DNA of 64,000 nucleotides from Smittia aterrima (Eukaryota > Arthropoda > Insecta > Diptera > Chironomidae), in the NCBI GenBank assembly GCA_033063855.1, contig CP093830.1, forward strand, positions 4,526,854 through 4,590,853, given 5' to 3'. Below are positions 12,144-26,600 of this stretch, piece by piece. A model generated the notes under the pieces. It saw nothing but the letters and a program-made list of their open reading frames with translations, did no database searches and was not told where the DNA came from. The stretch's first letter is position 1; the number at the start of each line of letters is the position of its first letter. The position numbers were made by a program, and so were the translations under genes.

Positions 12144-14101
12144 TTTCATGGTTGGACAAGGCGGTAGATGAGGCCTCAACGTACAAACAAACACAAACAT
12201 AAATTTACATTCCAAAAAACATTCAAAATATAATATTAACTGCGAATGTGGAAAAGAGCAGACAAACAGACTCCATCGTCTAAGACAACGCTGTTTTCAT
12301 ATTTCTTCTCACTATAACGTATTTTCGTGTTTTCCATAACCTAATAAATTCATTTTATGAGTCAATATCTTACATTACGTATGTACGTCGTATCCAAGTT
12401 CCTTCTCTCGTCTTAACATACCACACATTAAGTTAATACGTTTCGCAAGTAGCGTTGATTTAATGATACGTGCGCTGTTATTGTGAATGAACGTCGTCAT
12501 CATCAAATTTGCTATGCCAGCTTTCATTGTCATTCACGAGGATTCATAAAACATGATGAGCTTTTAAGAGTCGAGGAGCTTTCACTAAACTTGACTGAAC
12601 TATAAACAGAATTTCGCAGTGTCTGCCACGTTGACCTCGAGGAGCGACGGCGGCGATAATTTCCCAATTATCATCAATGAAACTCTTTTATTATAATGAC
12701 GACGTGATCTTGTCGCTCTTGCTTGCCAGACGTAAAAGTATCAATTACAACTTGCGACTCGAATGGCGATTCAATTTAATGTTCTATATATTTCCCTTTT
12801 TTTCTGCCAATAAACTCAAAGCAATCAACACGCGGACGATTGTCGATAAATCGTGGGGTTGTTACAGGAAACTCGACTTTCGCACATTATCTTCGATGTA
12901 ATAATCAATTATAATTTCTCTTGGTCATTACTGAACATTAACGACTCGTTTTTTTATAGAAAAAAGTTCTCCCCGATCGTAACCAGAGGAAAAGAGGAAA
13001 ATTGCTCACCCTGGGCTTGAGAACATAATTTCCTTCGTTTTGATTTCCGTCCTCGACCATCAGAAATACAAATTAAGTGAAGTAAAGGAAGAAAATATGA
13101 AATCGAAAGCTGTTCTCCCCCACAGGCTCTCACAAACGAGCGAAGGGAATTGGAGTGAAATAAATTCTGAAATTTGATTGTAACATGCCAAAAGTATCGT
13201 TTGATTCCAACAGCGTTCAAGGCTCCTGCCTTCAGGCTTGTTAAGTGGCGAGAGCAAACGGTCAAAAATGAATTATGTGCTAACGAAATATTTACATCCT
13301 TGGCTAAGGAAAGGCTTCGTTCGATCGTGGAATGTCGTTATGGTCACATGAAAATTTTCCACATTTTTTTTCGCTCGTTTCTTCTAACTCTTGGCTGCTT
13401 AAATTGCTTTTCCCGTTCTCTATCAATCATCTCATTCTCTCTGCCGCTGTGTCTTTTATCGCATGGCGAGTCGCTATATAAACCGTTCAAACACAGCCCG
13501 TCATGAAGCCCCGTCGAAAGTTTCCTGGGTTTATGAATTGTGTGTGCATGTAATGTAACGTTGAAAAACCGCAATTTAATTACGAAATGTCGCTGGCGAA
13601 AATGTTCGCTTCAGCAAATATGCGCGCTCAACTCGTCGGGTCATTGTGTAAATTTGTCATCCGAGAGGATTTTTTCGCCGTCAACCGAGAAATGAGTAAT
13701 TTTCTCGCCCCGCTTGCCGTTGAAACCATTAAATGCGGTAAAAACCATAATGATGTCTCCTCGTTCTCACTCACCATTTGCAGCCTCGGAATATTCGCAC
13801 AATAATTTACAAAACATAAAAAAAAGTTGATAAAGCTTTAGAGTTTTTTTTTATGCAGTCGAAAATTAGCGATACGATTCAGCTTTCTCTGGAAGGAATT
13901 TTTATTGCCTTGCTCCGCAATCGAGATTGGGAAAGGCAAGAACCTTCCTTGATAAGAGCTTTCTAACGAAATTCCTTTTAAATATTTCCGTCCCACGCCT
14001 TCTCTCGGCCACCCTCATAAATACAATTCAGTAACATCGTAATTCTATCGCTTTTAAGCTATAAACGATTTAAAGTATCGTTCGGTCTGAAGTGTTCTGC
14101 T

Positions 14102-14116
14102 TGCTGCTGCTGCTGC
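14102..14116. repeat. (TGC)5 microsatellite
   Basis: Five perfect TGC units in non-coding sequence. Confidence 0.7.
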
Positions 14117-17100
14117 TCTGTAATATAATATTTATTTTCAATTACCACATGAATAAATAAACAGCGAGTGTGCTTATAATATATTGCTCAATGTTTTGAT
14201 GTACATATCTTGGCTTTGAATGTGGGAGCGTGAGTTCTTTGCGAAAGAAAATATGCGTAAACTCGTGCGTGTTGGCAATGATTAACCACGCGCACATTCC
14301 GCGTGTGACGCAAGAGTAGAGGATCGATTCATCATACATGCCGCCGCCAGCCAAGTCAGCGAGTGAAAGCTCTCTCAAGAATGGAACTCATGAAATATTC
14401 CGAGCAGCATAAGGGAATTATTTGTAACATCATGTCGAACGAGAAATGAAATCACCGCCGCACATTAACAAACGATTACAACGGGAAACCAAGAGAATTG
14501 AAATATTTTTATGCTCCGTTTAATAGTTCTATTTGCTTTTTGCGTTTTATGCCGCAACGTCTGCCACCCTCAACATAGAGGGAGAGAGAGCGAACGAAAA
14601 AAAAATACAAAACTTTATGGTTTATTTATATGAGAAAGCAACGACCAGACCGGAATACTGTAAGAGAACAAAAGTCTTGGGCATGTTGAACTGGTGCTTT
14701 GATTAGCCACTAAAAATTACAGTCACGATTCGAATTATTCCGGTAAAATAGTAATTTACCTATATACACTTTACATGGCGTTGCTACGTATCGAACGCCT
14801 CGTCTGAGTGTAAGCAGTTGGATTAAGTTTCTGTTGCCAAGACTAACTTTTTCTTTGTTGGAAAAAGGGGAAGCATCAAAGCCACGGTACGCTCTATTCA
14901 ATTTCACTTCAGCCATTGTAATGCTACTGAGAAGAAGTAAACAGGAATTTGTAATCTTATTCTCTTCGTTCATGTGAGCTTTTCACGAGGAGGGAGAGTT
15001 CATCAGTGATATCTTTTTATGAGTTGTATAAAGCTTTTGATTAAATCTTTACAAAACTTTCAATCGATTTCACTTTCAGCTTTTCAAAACCATTACTCGG
15101 GTTCTCGCTTTAAGCACATAACATGTGTACGAAGTTGCAAAATCAGCTCGATTTATTATGTGAACCTTTTCAGATATTCTTTCAATGATTTTTCATTCTT
15201 CTTGCATGATGAATCAAGCAACAACTGCCGAAGCTGCGATCGAATCAAATTGCACTCATTTCTCAAAAATTGAGTTTTTTTCGTTTTTCGGATGCGATTT
15301 ATTGCAACATTTATTGAGCTTCGAATAGAAGCAATGCGACATCAGGATGCTGACTAAAGCGTAATCAAATCTTTTCCAGTTGAATGAAGAGCGTTCATAT
15401 TTCAAATTAAATGAATCATTTTTCAACTGACGAAGAGAAAGAAACGACCTAAACATGTTTTATGGTCTCGAAAGTTCACGATAGTTGTTCTCCCTCTGCA
15501 GCTAATATGTTTTCATGATGATTGATGAAAGAGTTGAGCGATGAAGTAAAATATGAAAGTTCTTTCCTTTGCTTTCTGCTATCAGCCAGTTCGTGAATCT
15601 CTTTCCTCGATGAAGCAGGAGGATTCCATTTATCTTAGCTCCCGTCATTTCTTTACTAAGGTCTCGTCTGAGGTTTTCATTTCTCTCCACAAAACTTTCA
15701 TAATCAACTGCAATCGCCAGCTCGGAGGATGAGGAGCGGAGAAGGTAAGTTAGCGAAAGCAAGCATTATACAACTTTTTTATCCCACAATTTATGGCAGC
15801 ACATTAAATGCGACTTCATCCTGTAGAAGTCAACTGAGGGTGGAAAGAAAAGAGTTTACTTTTCTTCTCTTCCGGGGCTCGAGCACTGCTCCTCTCGACT
15901 CCCCCACATCACGACAACAACAAAAGTATGAAAAATGGTTTTATCAATTTACTTAGAATAAACTGCTGCGTCCTTTTTGTGACGTGTGTGGTCGTGAAAA
16001 ATTACTGCGGATTTGTTTTGACACACAATTTCATCACGAAGAGTCGCTTTTTGCATTTAAATGAAGACTTACTCAGATTCACTCTTATCAAATCGGTTTT
16101 CTCTTTTCTATTCTACTTGGTGAACCTCACAAAAACTGTTTTACAATGATTAAGAGTTTTTTTTTGTGTGGCGTGCAGTTGACAAGAGACTCTGCTGTCA
16201 AGTTTTGAATAAAGCGAAGATTTCACGATTGTGGATCCATTAAGGATCGATACTTACGGTAGCTATTGAAGTTGAACTGAGTAGGAAGCGATGAAAGGTC
16301 TTTGATGAACGCGATAAAAGGAAAATTCCCTTTCAAAGCTAACGGAAGGAGTCCTCTTACTAAACCGTGAAAGGTTTCCTGTAAAATCTTTTTGGAATTT
16401 TTTTCATGCGATGAAAATAAAGTTAATTTAAGCAGCTGACAACTCTGCTATCGATTAGCAAAAGAAGAAGCGAGTTTGATCAAGCGAAGGTATCAAAGAG
16501 CTTATTCATCAAAATCTCAAACGATTCTTCGAAAATTCGAAAAATGGAAAATATTTTGAAGTCTCCTTGATCAGATTAAAGCGAAAAAGTTGTCAAAAGT
16601 TGCGAAATCAAGCTAAAAAAAGGAGCAACATCTCAAAACCAAACACATTTTGCGGTAATAATTCTACTTTATGTTTATTACCCCTGAAGTTATTTTATGA
16701 AAATATGAAATGTAATAAATCAGAAACATCTGCTGGGAGATTTTTTTCTACTCGATGAAAATGCTTTGCTTGCTTTTTATTTAATATCCAAGCAACTATA
16801 TTCACTACCCACAAAGCAAGGTCTCGATAGAATTTAATGCTTCTTCGTGAATTTTTGACGGCTTTGAAAAGCTGTGAAGCTCTCCACGGAGTAGAAATTA
16901 ATTTTCGCGAGGAATCGTCGGATCATTTACGCGTTAAGAAAGAAGAAGAGAAAGGAAGAGCGAGGGAGCAGAAATAAACGACAAGAAAGAGCATAAAGCT
17001 TCTTTTAATGGTAATTTGATCGGCTCTTATAAATTATGAACGAACAAATGGAATGCTTTCAAAAATCTTTTGGCTATCTTCTTCACAATCGCTCTATCAA

Positions 17101-18055
17101 CGATGCGAAAAACAAGTTAGAATCGCTTTTAATGTCGCTTCCTTTTCTTTCTCCCATTTCTCTTCGCTTTCCTTCCACTTCAGCTGAATTGAAATTTCTT
17201 TCGAGATGATTTTTATTTGCACGTTGTAATTTTGCAAATGAGCTTTTTATGACAGAGGGAAGAGAATTTTCTTCTTCGACGAAAATGTTTACGGACAAAT
17301 TTCTTGTGTAATGGGAGTTTTGCCGATTAAATCCACTCAATGTCAAATATAAATCATGAGAAGACTCCGAGATTTCCTTTCAGTCTTTGATGTGAATCAA
17401 GAAGTGTAAACGTGATTGGGACGTTACGGCACAAAATTAAATTGCCCCAAAGATCGGACCAGCATCGATTGGACTCGTGTTTTAAAATGCCGTGTCTCTT
17501 ATCGAAGAGAGAGAATCGTAAAAGCGTTGAGACGGTGACAAACATGATTCTGGACACGCGAGACTCTTCATTGTTTCGCAAGTCATAATTTGATTTCATT
17601 ATCTTAGATCTTTCGTGAGAGACAAGGAAAGTGTTTCGAAACTTCTGGTTGACCCTAAAATTGAAGAAAACACAAATTTCTCTCATGACGTCTTTTTAAA
17701 CGCTTCCATGGCAATCAAAGGCAAACAAATTCCATCACAACTTGATGAAAATTAAGAGGAAAAAAGATCGAAGTGGAATTCCTAGAGACATGAAACAGAA
17801 AAACATTTTTTTTGTTGATTTCTGAGAAGGCAAAGAGGAATTCCGTTCTACGTAATATTTAACGGTGCTTCATCTTTTACGTCGACTTGCGTGTGTTTAA
17901 AGCCTGCGACAAATTTTTTTTGTCTTTTAGCAACGAAGCGTGAAGCCGTGCTCGCTTTAAAATGTTCGCGAGAAGAAAGAAGGCAACACACAAATTGGAA
18001 CACGACTGTCGCCATCCAGTAAATGAAGTGAAAAATTTGTTTTCACTTCGTCTGG

Positions 18056-18070
18056 AGCAGCAGCAGCAGC
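18056..18070. repeat. (AGC)5 microsatellite
   Basis: Five perfect AGC units in non-coding sequence. Confidence 0.7.
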
Positions 18071-20675
18071 TTTAAATTCTATCGAATGAAAAAGAAACTC
18101 GAACCGGAATGAGATGCAAGAGAGAGCGGGCGAGAATTAAAAACGATAAAAATGTGGAGCACAGTGGAGAGATATCATGTGACTGGATGCGCTTAATTAA
18201 ATAATGAGTGTCACGAGGACTGTGGAACCAACTTGGAACTTCTCGGTCATAAAATTTGCATAGCGTTCTTTCTATTCCAACTCGGGTCGCAACTAAACTT
18301 TAATTGAGTTCACACTGCAAGTCATTTCCACGTCACGGCTGATAATTGAACAATTTGTGAGTGGAAATGAGAAACTTTTGTGAAACGGTGATAAGTTAAT
18401 TACCCAAATTTGTCGGCGGGACATAAATACGAGAAGGTTGATCGCTCGCTCGCTCATCACAACATCGAGTGATTGCGTGCCTCATTCAATTAAGATTGAA
18501 TAGAAATTTCATGCAGTGAATCGTCTAACAAAAAAATTATAATCAAGATTCGACGAAAAAAAAAGTTTTTCGAGAGCTTCAGAGCTCGTTAAGAGATTCG
18601 CGATCAGAAGAAAGTAAAAGTTTCCAGAACCGAGAGTCGGCGTTTGCTTGTGGGGAAATGAACTTTTAACATGAACAGAAGCTCTTTTGTCTTTCCGTGA
18701 GCATTTATCATGATACAATAATGAGCCGAGATGATTTTCTCATGACGACGACATGATAGCGTTGATGCGAGATGATATTTACTTTCACTTAAAGACTCTC
18801 TCGCAATTTAAAATATATCACAATGAACTTGAAGTCTTCTTCATCTCTCATTCGAGATGCTTTTTTTGCATAACTTCTCACGGCTATAAGCTCATTCTTT
18901 GTGCTGAGACAACGACTGGGAGCAACTATAAATTAATAAACATTGTTAGCTTAAGATTTCATCTCTTCATCTTCGCAGCAAAATAAAATTTTCTTTTCAA
19001 AGAAAGAAAGAAGCGTTTTTGAAAGGCGTGAAGTATTATGAATGAAAATGCTCCCATTGATTTTATTTATGTAATTGAGCATAGACGAGGAAAGTGTGTG
19101 GAAACAGTTGGAAAATATTTCTGGGAGAATCTAAAAATTGCGACACATTTGATTGACGTTAAATGAAATTGTTTCATAGATGACTGAATAATTCCGCGCC
19201 TCAAATAACGCGGAAAATATTTAAATAAATTTTTGTTCCTTATTTAATTGGAAGTTTCTTCGTGGAAACTCTTTTCTTGCGTGAACGACACCAAAATGTT
19301 CCCCGTCATATTTCCACAATTTTCCGCCTTTTCTCTTTCGACATATTTTACAAATTGAAATGAAATTTTTTTCCACTTTAAGATTCGTTAATGAGGGAAG
19401 AAGCCTCACTTGAGAACTCTCTTAGAGAGCAAAAACAAATTAAGATATCATTTTCATTTTTCCCAAACTGAAATAGCATTTTAATGAAGCAATCTTTTTC
19501 CTTGTAGAAGGACATTTGAAGATCTTAGTCGTCGTCGTCGTGTGCTCCTCAAAGAACATCTATGCGAATATAAAGTTTTCTCATTTTCCAAGCGACTTTT
19601 GTCAGAAATTCCTTTTCCCCCAAAGCAAGAGACGACAAGACAGAGAGAGAAAGAAATGAATAGAGAAAAACTTTTTCATCTTCCAAATTCCAAGATAGCA
19701 GCAAGAAAATTTTAAAGTTGAAAAATTAAAGACGACAAGAGAGAGCTCAAGTCGCCCGCAAGAAACAAAAGAACGAATCTACTTGACATTCGAATTGAAA
19801 ATGGCAAGTGCCAAATTAACTTTCTCGGGCGAGAATTTTCATGAGTTGTTGAAAGCACTTGGAAATCACTTTCTGCATCCTAATTTAATTGAATCATTTG
19901 TAACTTTTACATCGTTGTCTTCGTCGTCTTTACCGTCGCGTCATAAATTAATTAAAAGTTTTTATTTTTGGCGGAAGAAAGTTTCCGACTTTACCGGCAA
20001 AGAGAACGTCGAGGGCGATGATTCCAAGTCGAGAGTAGTTTCGAAGAGAAATGGCTAATCGTGTGAAGTGTGATGGGAGGAGATGCGCTAGCAGCCATGG
20101 ACGCTCAGCTGCTCAAAAGACAATTGAATGTAATATCGCTCACAAACAATGGAGAAGAAAATAAAATCGTAATTACTTCACACCGAAAATTTCGTTTTTT
20201 ATTTTTATTTTCGAGACGAGAAAATCTCTTCTCCGATGATGCTTCTTCAGTAATCATCTGAAGACAGACCTCGACGGTCCAAAACGAAAGATTTATAGTG
20301 ATCTTACTGGTGTTTTTAATTTTGACGACGACGAGACTTTGAAGCAAAGTAACGTTTGGCGTCTTTTAATATATTTCATCGCAAGTCCTATTGAGCTCAT
20401 GCTTCTGAGTATCATCACTGCAGTGAGGAGTTTTCTCGTTTCGTCAGTGAAACATTAAAGTGAAAAGCGGATGGAAAAATAATCGCTGTGTTGAAAGAAA
20501 GGAATGAAGTTATCATACCCTCCCTCTCTAGAAAAGTGGAGGGCGAAAGGATAGAAAGACGACGACGATCCTATCCTATTAACATAAAAGTAAATCTAAA
20601 GCTCCATCCGAAGGGATTAAATCTAAAATTAAAGTGAATTCAAATTGAGCTTGAGTGAACGAGAGAGAGTGAGAG

Positions 20676-23600
20676 ATGAAGAAGGCTAAAAGTTCATACG
20701 ACTTGGCACCGAATCCGGATTTAAAGTTTAAGAACCCGATGAAATTTCCGAGCAGCTCGGATCTTCTATTGCCAACATCAACGTCAACACCAAGAGGCAA
20801 TAACAATGAATGTAAGCGAGATGATGGCGGCAAGCACAAAGTCGTCATCTACTTCAGTGATGCTTATAACAATATTTGCAATAAAGCTAATGGCTCACAG
20901 TCGAATAGCAATGATATTGATCATGCTAATCGATTAGCCCGGGAAATGCAATCGAAAGCTCACTCGACGGAAAACTTACGAGGCGATCAACCGGCAAAGG
21001 ATTTTATGAACCAGCTGAAAACGGTCCTCGAAGAAAAGTCGAAGTTTAGTCATAAATTCGACAACTTTAGTTCTCCATCAAGGCCGCCACTGAAAAATAA
21101 ATTCCTCACCAAGCCAGCGATACCGGAGAAGCCAAATGTTCTACAAATAAATCAGAGCACAAATAGCCACGGGCAAATGAATGAGCAAAGTTTCGGAAAC
21201 GGGAAACTACTTCCATCCTACATCGAGAGCATCGACGAGAACAATGTTATTAAATTAAAAATCGAACAGAACTTTAAGAAAGCTTCCGAGCTGGTGGATT
21301 TGATATCGTCGATGCCAAAGAAACGAAAGAAGAATTATAGCAACGAGACGTCATCAATTCACGAACTCAATTTTTCACATGAAGATGTTGACGAGGACCG
21401 TGCGAGTGGCGAAGAGGAAAGCGATGACGACGGCACAATCAGTGAGCCAGATGAAGGATATTTTTACGATTGGAGCTTTGTTCAGGAATGGCGAAGCAGG
21501 TAAGCAGAACAAATCACTTTTCTTCTTGTCTTGGTTTCTGTGAAGACCAAAAATAGAAAAATAATTAATTTCTATCTCATCGAACTCGATTTGTGTCAGG
21601 AGATTCACCCTCCAACGTCCGATCGCTATGTAGGCTGATTATTTCCTTCAATCGAAACCATTCAGCAGAAGGGAATTTAATTTTAATGAAGAAATCTAGT
21701 CAACCTCGTACAACTCTTCGTTGGCAAGCTAACTGAAGCAATAAGTCAATTACAATTTTCTGTTATTTCTAATAAGGAAGTGATTTAATTGCTTCCGACT
21801 ATTCTCCGACTTTCGCTAAGCTCTGAACATTTCTTTCTTTATTCGAACTCTCTCACTCAAGATAAATTTCCATCCCGTCTCTATGATAAAGATATCTCTT
21901 CCCTCGCTTATTGTTTGTTCGAAGGGAAAAAATGTTGAAGCATTAGCAGTCGAACAATCTTTCATAATCTCGCGTTGAACATGGGAGCTAACTTTACGTA
22001 CAATTACCAATAAATATTACATATGACATGAGAAAGAGCAAGAGACTCGCTTCATAAGATAGCGAAGTGAGTATCTTATTCGTTCGATGTCGCATTGGAA
22101 AGCATTCTTTGGAATAATTGGTATTTATGTTGGAAGAAAAAATGTTTGTTTATGTATGTCCCAAAACAACCAGTTGCTGAGTCAAGCGCTGGAGTGAAAA
22201 TGCCATTCTTTGAACTCGCTTGTAAGTGGCTTTAATGCTTTGTGTGTCGCAAAGAGTGTTGCCGTTGTATGTGAGGAGAAGAAAGAAGCAAAACAGAATA
22301 GGAAAGGAGTGTCAAGTTGCTTCCAGTGCTCTTTGCATTTTATCACACTTTTATGAAGGATTTAACTGATTTTTGTTATTTCTAAAGATGAGATGTTCTT
22401 TTTAATTAATAAATCTTTAATTTTGCTTAAAGATTTATTTAAAACAACTTTAATTTCATGAAAAGAAATCACTGCGCGCGCAATTTAATCCTCGATAAAG
22501 CAGACTCAACTCTCAATTTTTCTCTTGTTGCTTTGTGTTCCTTTTCTTTATTCCAGTGTTATGGACCACTGATTTTACACAAACACAGCGAATCGACTTC
22601 AAGTATTTCTTAAAATTTCATCAAGAAACGACAGAAAAGTTTTTTATCCTCAAAAATTAAATGAAATTGGTTGAACTTTCGGTGGATTTCTGTTGAATTT
22701 TCGCGATGAGACGTTGCGCAATGTAATCGCGATGCGATCTGTGATGAAAAAGTTTTAAAAGTGACAAGTTTAAGTGTTGAAAATCGCTAGAAATCTCAAA
22801 TCAAAATTTACATAAAGATTTTTATAGGTAATTAAGTTTTTTTTTTCTTCTGTTTCTTCTTGTTTTCTCGTGTTGTGATTTGAGACCTTTCCATTCAACG
22901 ACGACACAACGCTCCGATGGTGTGACAGAGCGAGAGAAAACGGGCATTTAGAAAGGGAGAACGGGTTGTAATTGAATTTTGAGGCAATGGAAGCATTAAC
23001 AAGACCCGAATATCAAATAAATATTTCATTCAATTCGTATCGAGAACATCGAGCAAATAAAATATAAATGGAATTTATGGTTTTTGCGGGGCGAGAACGA
23101 ACTCGAAATTTCTGAGCTTTGCAAATATATTTTTGGGTTCAAAGTTTTATTTTATTATTTTTTCTCCTTCTCCGTTCCATCTCGAATTTATGCTGAACAT
23201 TGTCGGTGAATAGCGACAGCCAGAAAACCATTGAAATGTTTGGTTAGAAATGTGTCAAAATAATTAATCATGTAGCGAAACGATTTTGGTTTTCAATGAG
23301 CGTCGAAACTTTGTTGAATTTAATTTTCTTTTTTCCGATGGAAGCGATTTACATTTTCATTTCTTCTTTAGGCCACTGCGAACGACAAATGCTGGCACGA
23401 ATTTGCTTCCGTCATCAGCAAAAATCAACTCAAAAGCAACAAAGGCTACTAATGGAAAACTAAGCGAGTCGCACAACTTAATTCATGCTGAAGCTCAACA
23501 AAAAATCAATCGACGAACTCTATCGGACATTCAACAACAAAAGATGCAAAACCAGCAACCAGTGACGACGATAGCCCCAAAAATAGCAAAAGAGATCAGT

Positions 23601-26600
23601 TTGAAACCGTTGGGAATTGCAAATGATATTGGAGATACAATTGGCCTGCCAACAACGCCTAACAACGCTCGTCACAATGGCAATGCAATTAAATCTCCTG
23701 TTCGCCAATTTGGATCTCCGCCCCGCATTCATTGCAACTCATCAATGATTCCTGAACGAGACGTTGGGCCAGCAAGATTACCCGCATCTCCTCCAACAAT
23801 TACACAAGCAACGCCATCGTCAGCAACAATCGTTCAACCTAACTACAAACCAATTCCACAACGTGCAGTTCTCGGACCGACACGCGGTGTAACAGTTCAG
23901 AGCACGCCAGTTAAGGCTCAAGCAGCGTTGATAACATCAAGTCTCGCCGGAAAAGTTTATGTTGCAAGTTCAACAACAACGCATGGTGTCCCTAATTGCA
24001 ATAATGTCAGTAAAGTTGATGTTAAAACAAATGGCGAAGTTGTTGATAACAAACCCAAACATTTTCACTCTCAAAATCCAATGAATTTGCCTGCTCCACA
24101 GCCAACAAAACTCCCACACCAACCTCACGGGCCAATAAATCATCCGCCAGTGCCTCATCAATTTCACACTCAACAACCGCAAAATGGAATTCAATCTGGT
24201 CCTCAATCGGTAAAGCCCAAAGGCTCCATCAATGTTAACGTAACTAGAACGCATCATCATAACGGAAGCGGAAGTTTAGACTTCCATGGCTTTCATAAGA
24301 TTCAAGAGTGTCACAGTTCATCGGATGAGAATCGTTCATCGGGACATGCGTCGATGTCCGACACTGGAGGTGGCAATGGCAGCAGCTCGCCAGGAAGTAA
24401 TAAAACTGGACAGTTAGGCTCAGTGCCAGAAGATAGCAGGCTCGCAGCTGGTGTTACAAACCGTAATGGACGTTCACGTGCGAGTACAGGAAAACCAAGA
24501 CATCGAAATATTCCAACGAAGAATCCTTGGAGTGGAAATGGTCTTGAAGATATTAAAGCTGCAATACAACAATTGACATTGAGATCACAAACTAGTACAA
24601 GCACATATAGCAGTTTAAGTGCTGGATCAGAGAGTTCTGAACCAGCAAGAAGACTTGGTCGTTACTCATCGATGGAAACTGTGAATACAAATGTCACGAG
24701 CGCCGATGAATTTGTCTGGGTCGATTCGCACAATCGTTTAGTTGAATTGCAACATCCCCCATGGAGTCAATATTGCTTAATGCGCGTGATTAGGATTGGA
24801 CGATGTCGAGAATTTGCTGATCGTGTCTCAGCCGAAGCAGTCCCTCGACTGGGCTACTTATTGACTCGTGCTTTAGTGAGAATATCACGTGAAATTCAAA
24901 GACTCTCGAGCGTGCTGGGACTTTGTTCGAAACATGAAGTCATCGGCGCCTTTAAAATGGTTTTATGTCCAGCATTAGCTGACTCGTGCATCAAAGCTTG
25001 TCTTCGTGCTGCAGCAATGTTCTATCTCTCAGGAGACGGAACGTTAAAGCAAACAAAATCAGCGAGAGCGGGACTTCAATTGCCTGTAGGACGATTTCAT
25101 CGATGGATGGTTGACGCTCGACTGGGAAAATTAGTTCATGAGTACGCAGCCGTTTATTTGTGTGCGGGATTTGAAAATTTATTAGAAGAGATTTTGTTGC
25201 AATGTGTGCCCCCGGACTCAACAGCAACATTAACTGCGATGGGATTAGAGCATGCTATCGCGAATTCTGGCGACCTTTGGGGACTGCTGCAGCCGTTCGT
25301 TCATCTGAATGCTGGAAGAATCGCTTCGGGAGCTTTGACCATGCCTCGCTGGAACAGCGAAGTGTCAGTTGGATCAAATCCGAATGTGCATAATGGAAAG
25401 CAGGAACCGTGTCTTTTAACGACATGCGTCGGAAGTCTTGCTGAGCTTAAAGACTTGGTAAACCGATCGCATAAGAGGAGCAATCATATTACAATGTCTC
25501 AGGCGGCGATGCGTGAACTCTTTTATTTCATGAGATGTTCGCAGCTGGAGCACAACGAAGGTATGTGTGTCGACCGTTCGGTATCGAAAATTAATCAAAC
25601 AGGAATAATCTGAAGTGTCTCGGGATGATTTCATAAATTACGTCACAGAATCTTTTTCAATTAACCTTTCTTCGTTTTCTCGAAACGTGACTAACATTAT
25701 CATTCGTTCCCTTCTGGTCTCGATTATTTATCACATTTTACGGTTGTTCTTTCTTGAGACAAAAGCTCAACGTTGATCCCCAGAAGAGAACAAAAAGTTA
25801 AATGGATTAATGTTCATGGAGACACAAAGCGGGAGCGAGAATGTGTCTCAAGAAAGAGCCCGAACACGAAAGCAAAACGGGAAAAGTCATTTGTTATCTT
25901 CTTCTTGTTCTCTAATAGCCAACAACAATGTAAACAGCCACAACAATGCCAACAGTAATCCACCCGCCACGACAAACGGCAGTGCTATCAATAATAATAT
26001 TCAAGAGCTTTGCTATGAGCGTGCATATATTGTCCTCCCGCCGTTGATTGAATGGCTTCGAGTGGCTTCTGCACACACGGAATATCGGCACTCGACATTG
26101 ATTGATCGGAACGATATAATTCAAGCAGCGCGTTTGCTTTTGCCAGGGGTTGATTGTCCACCGCGTCAAATTTGCTGTAACGAAGAATTGCCATCAGCAA
26201 AGATGTACACCATACCATCAAACATTCAGTCGTACAATCAAGGATCCATATCGTCAAACTCATCAAGTTCCAATGGAACTGACGATTACATCGAAAGTGG
26301 ACGACGTGCAACGATTGAGTTATCGTTTCGTTTGATGTTAACTGGCGTTCCAGAGTTGTTAGTACAAGCTATGTCATTGGCTCCCCCAACAACAAGGTAA
26401 AGCACTTTTTTTTACGAAGGACGTTGAAATGTGAATAAGAAGAACAATTCTCGTTTTTCCTTTTCAGATACGATACTTTGAATCACCAAGGCTTGAGTCC
26501 TTTGATGATTGCTGCAATTCGCAACGATGAAACTGCCATACAAACGCTATTGGACTGCGGAGCGAATCCTAACGTTGAAGTTCCCACAATTGGTCATTCA

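Larger units (their letters stand above)
12144..20675. other. Gene-poor region upstream of the ABTB2-like gene
   Basis: No exon chain or domain is visible. The open frames here are short and biased, with no splice partners. Short microsatellites occur: (TGC)5 at 14102-14116, (AGC)5 at 18056-18070 and (GTC)4 at 19528-19541. The last kilobase (about 19.6-20.67 kb) is rich in GAGA/AGAGAG words and probably includes the promoter and 5' UTR of the following gene, but I cannot place a transcription start. Confidence 0.55.

Noticed and set aside
23286..23371. ATG open into exon 2 of the ABTB2-like gene as the true start
   Set aside because: The codons before 23372 are intronic pyrimidine-rich sequence ending in a good acceptor, and exon 1 (20676-21499) joins in the correct phase with a plausible coding sequence. 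Kept only as a remote alternative.
23970..24260. Antisense open frames opposite ABTB2-like exons 2-4
   Set aside because: They mirror the codon structure of strongly coding sense exons and show no domain.
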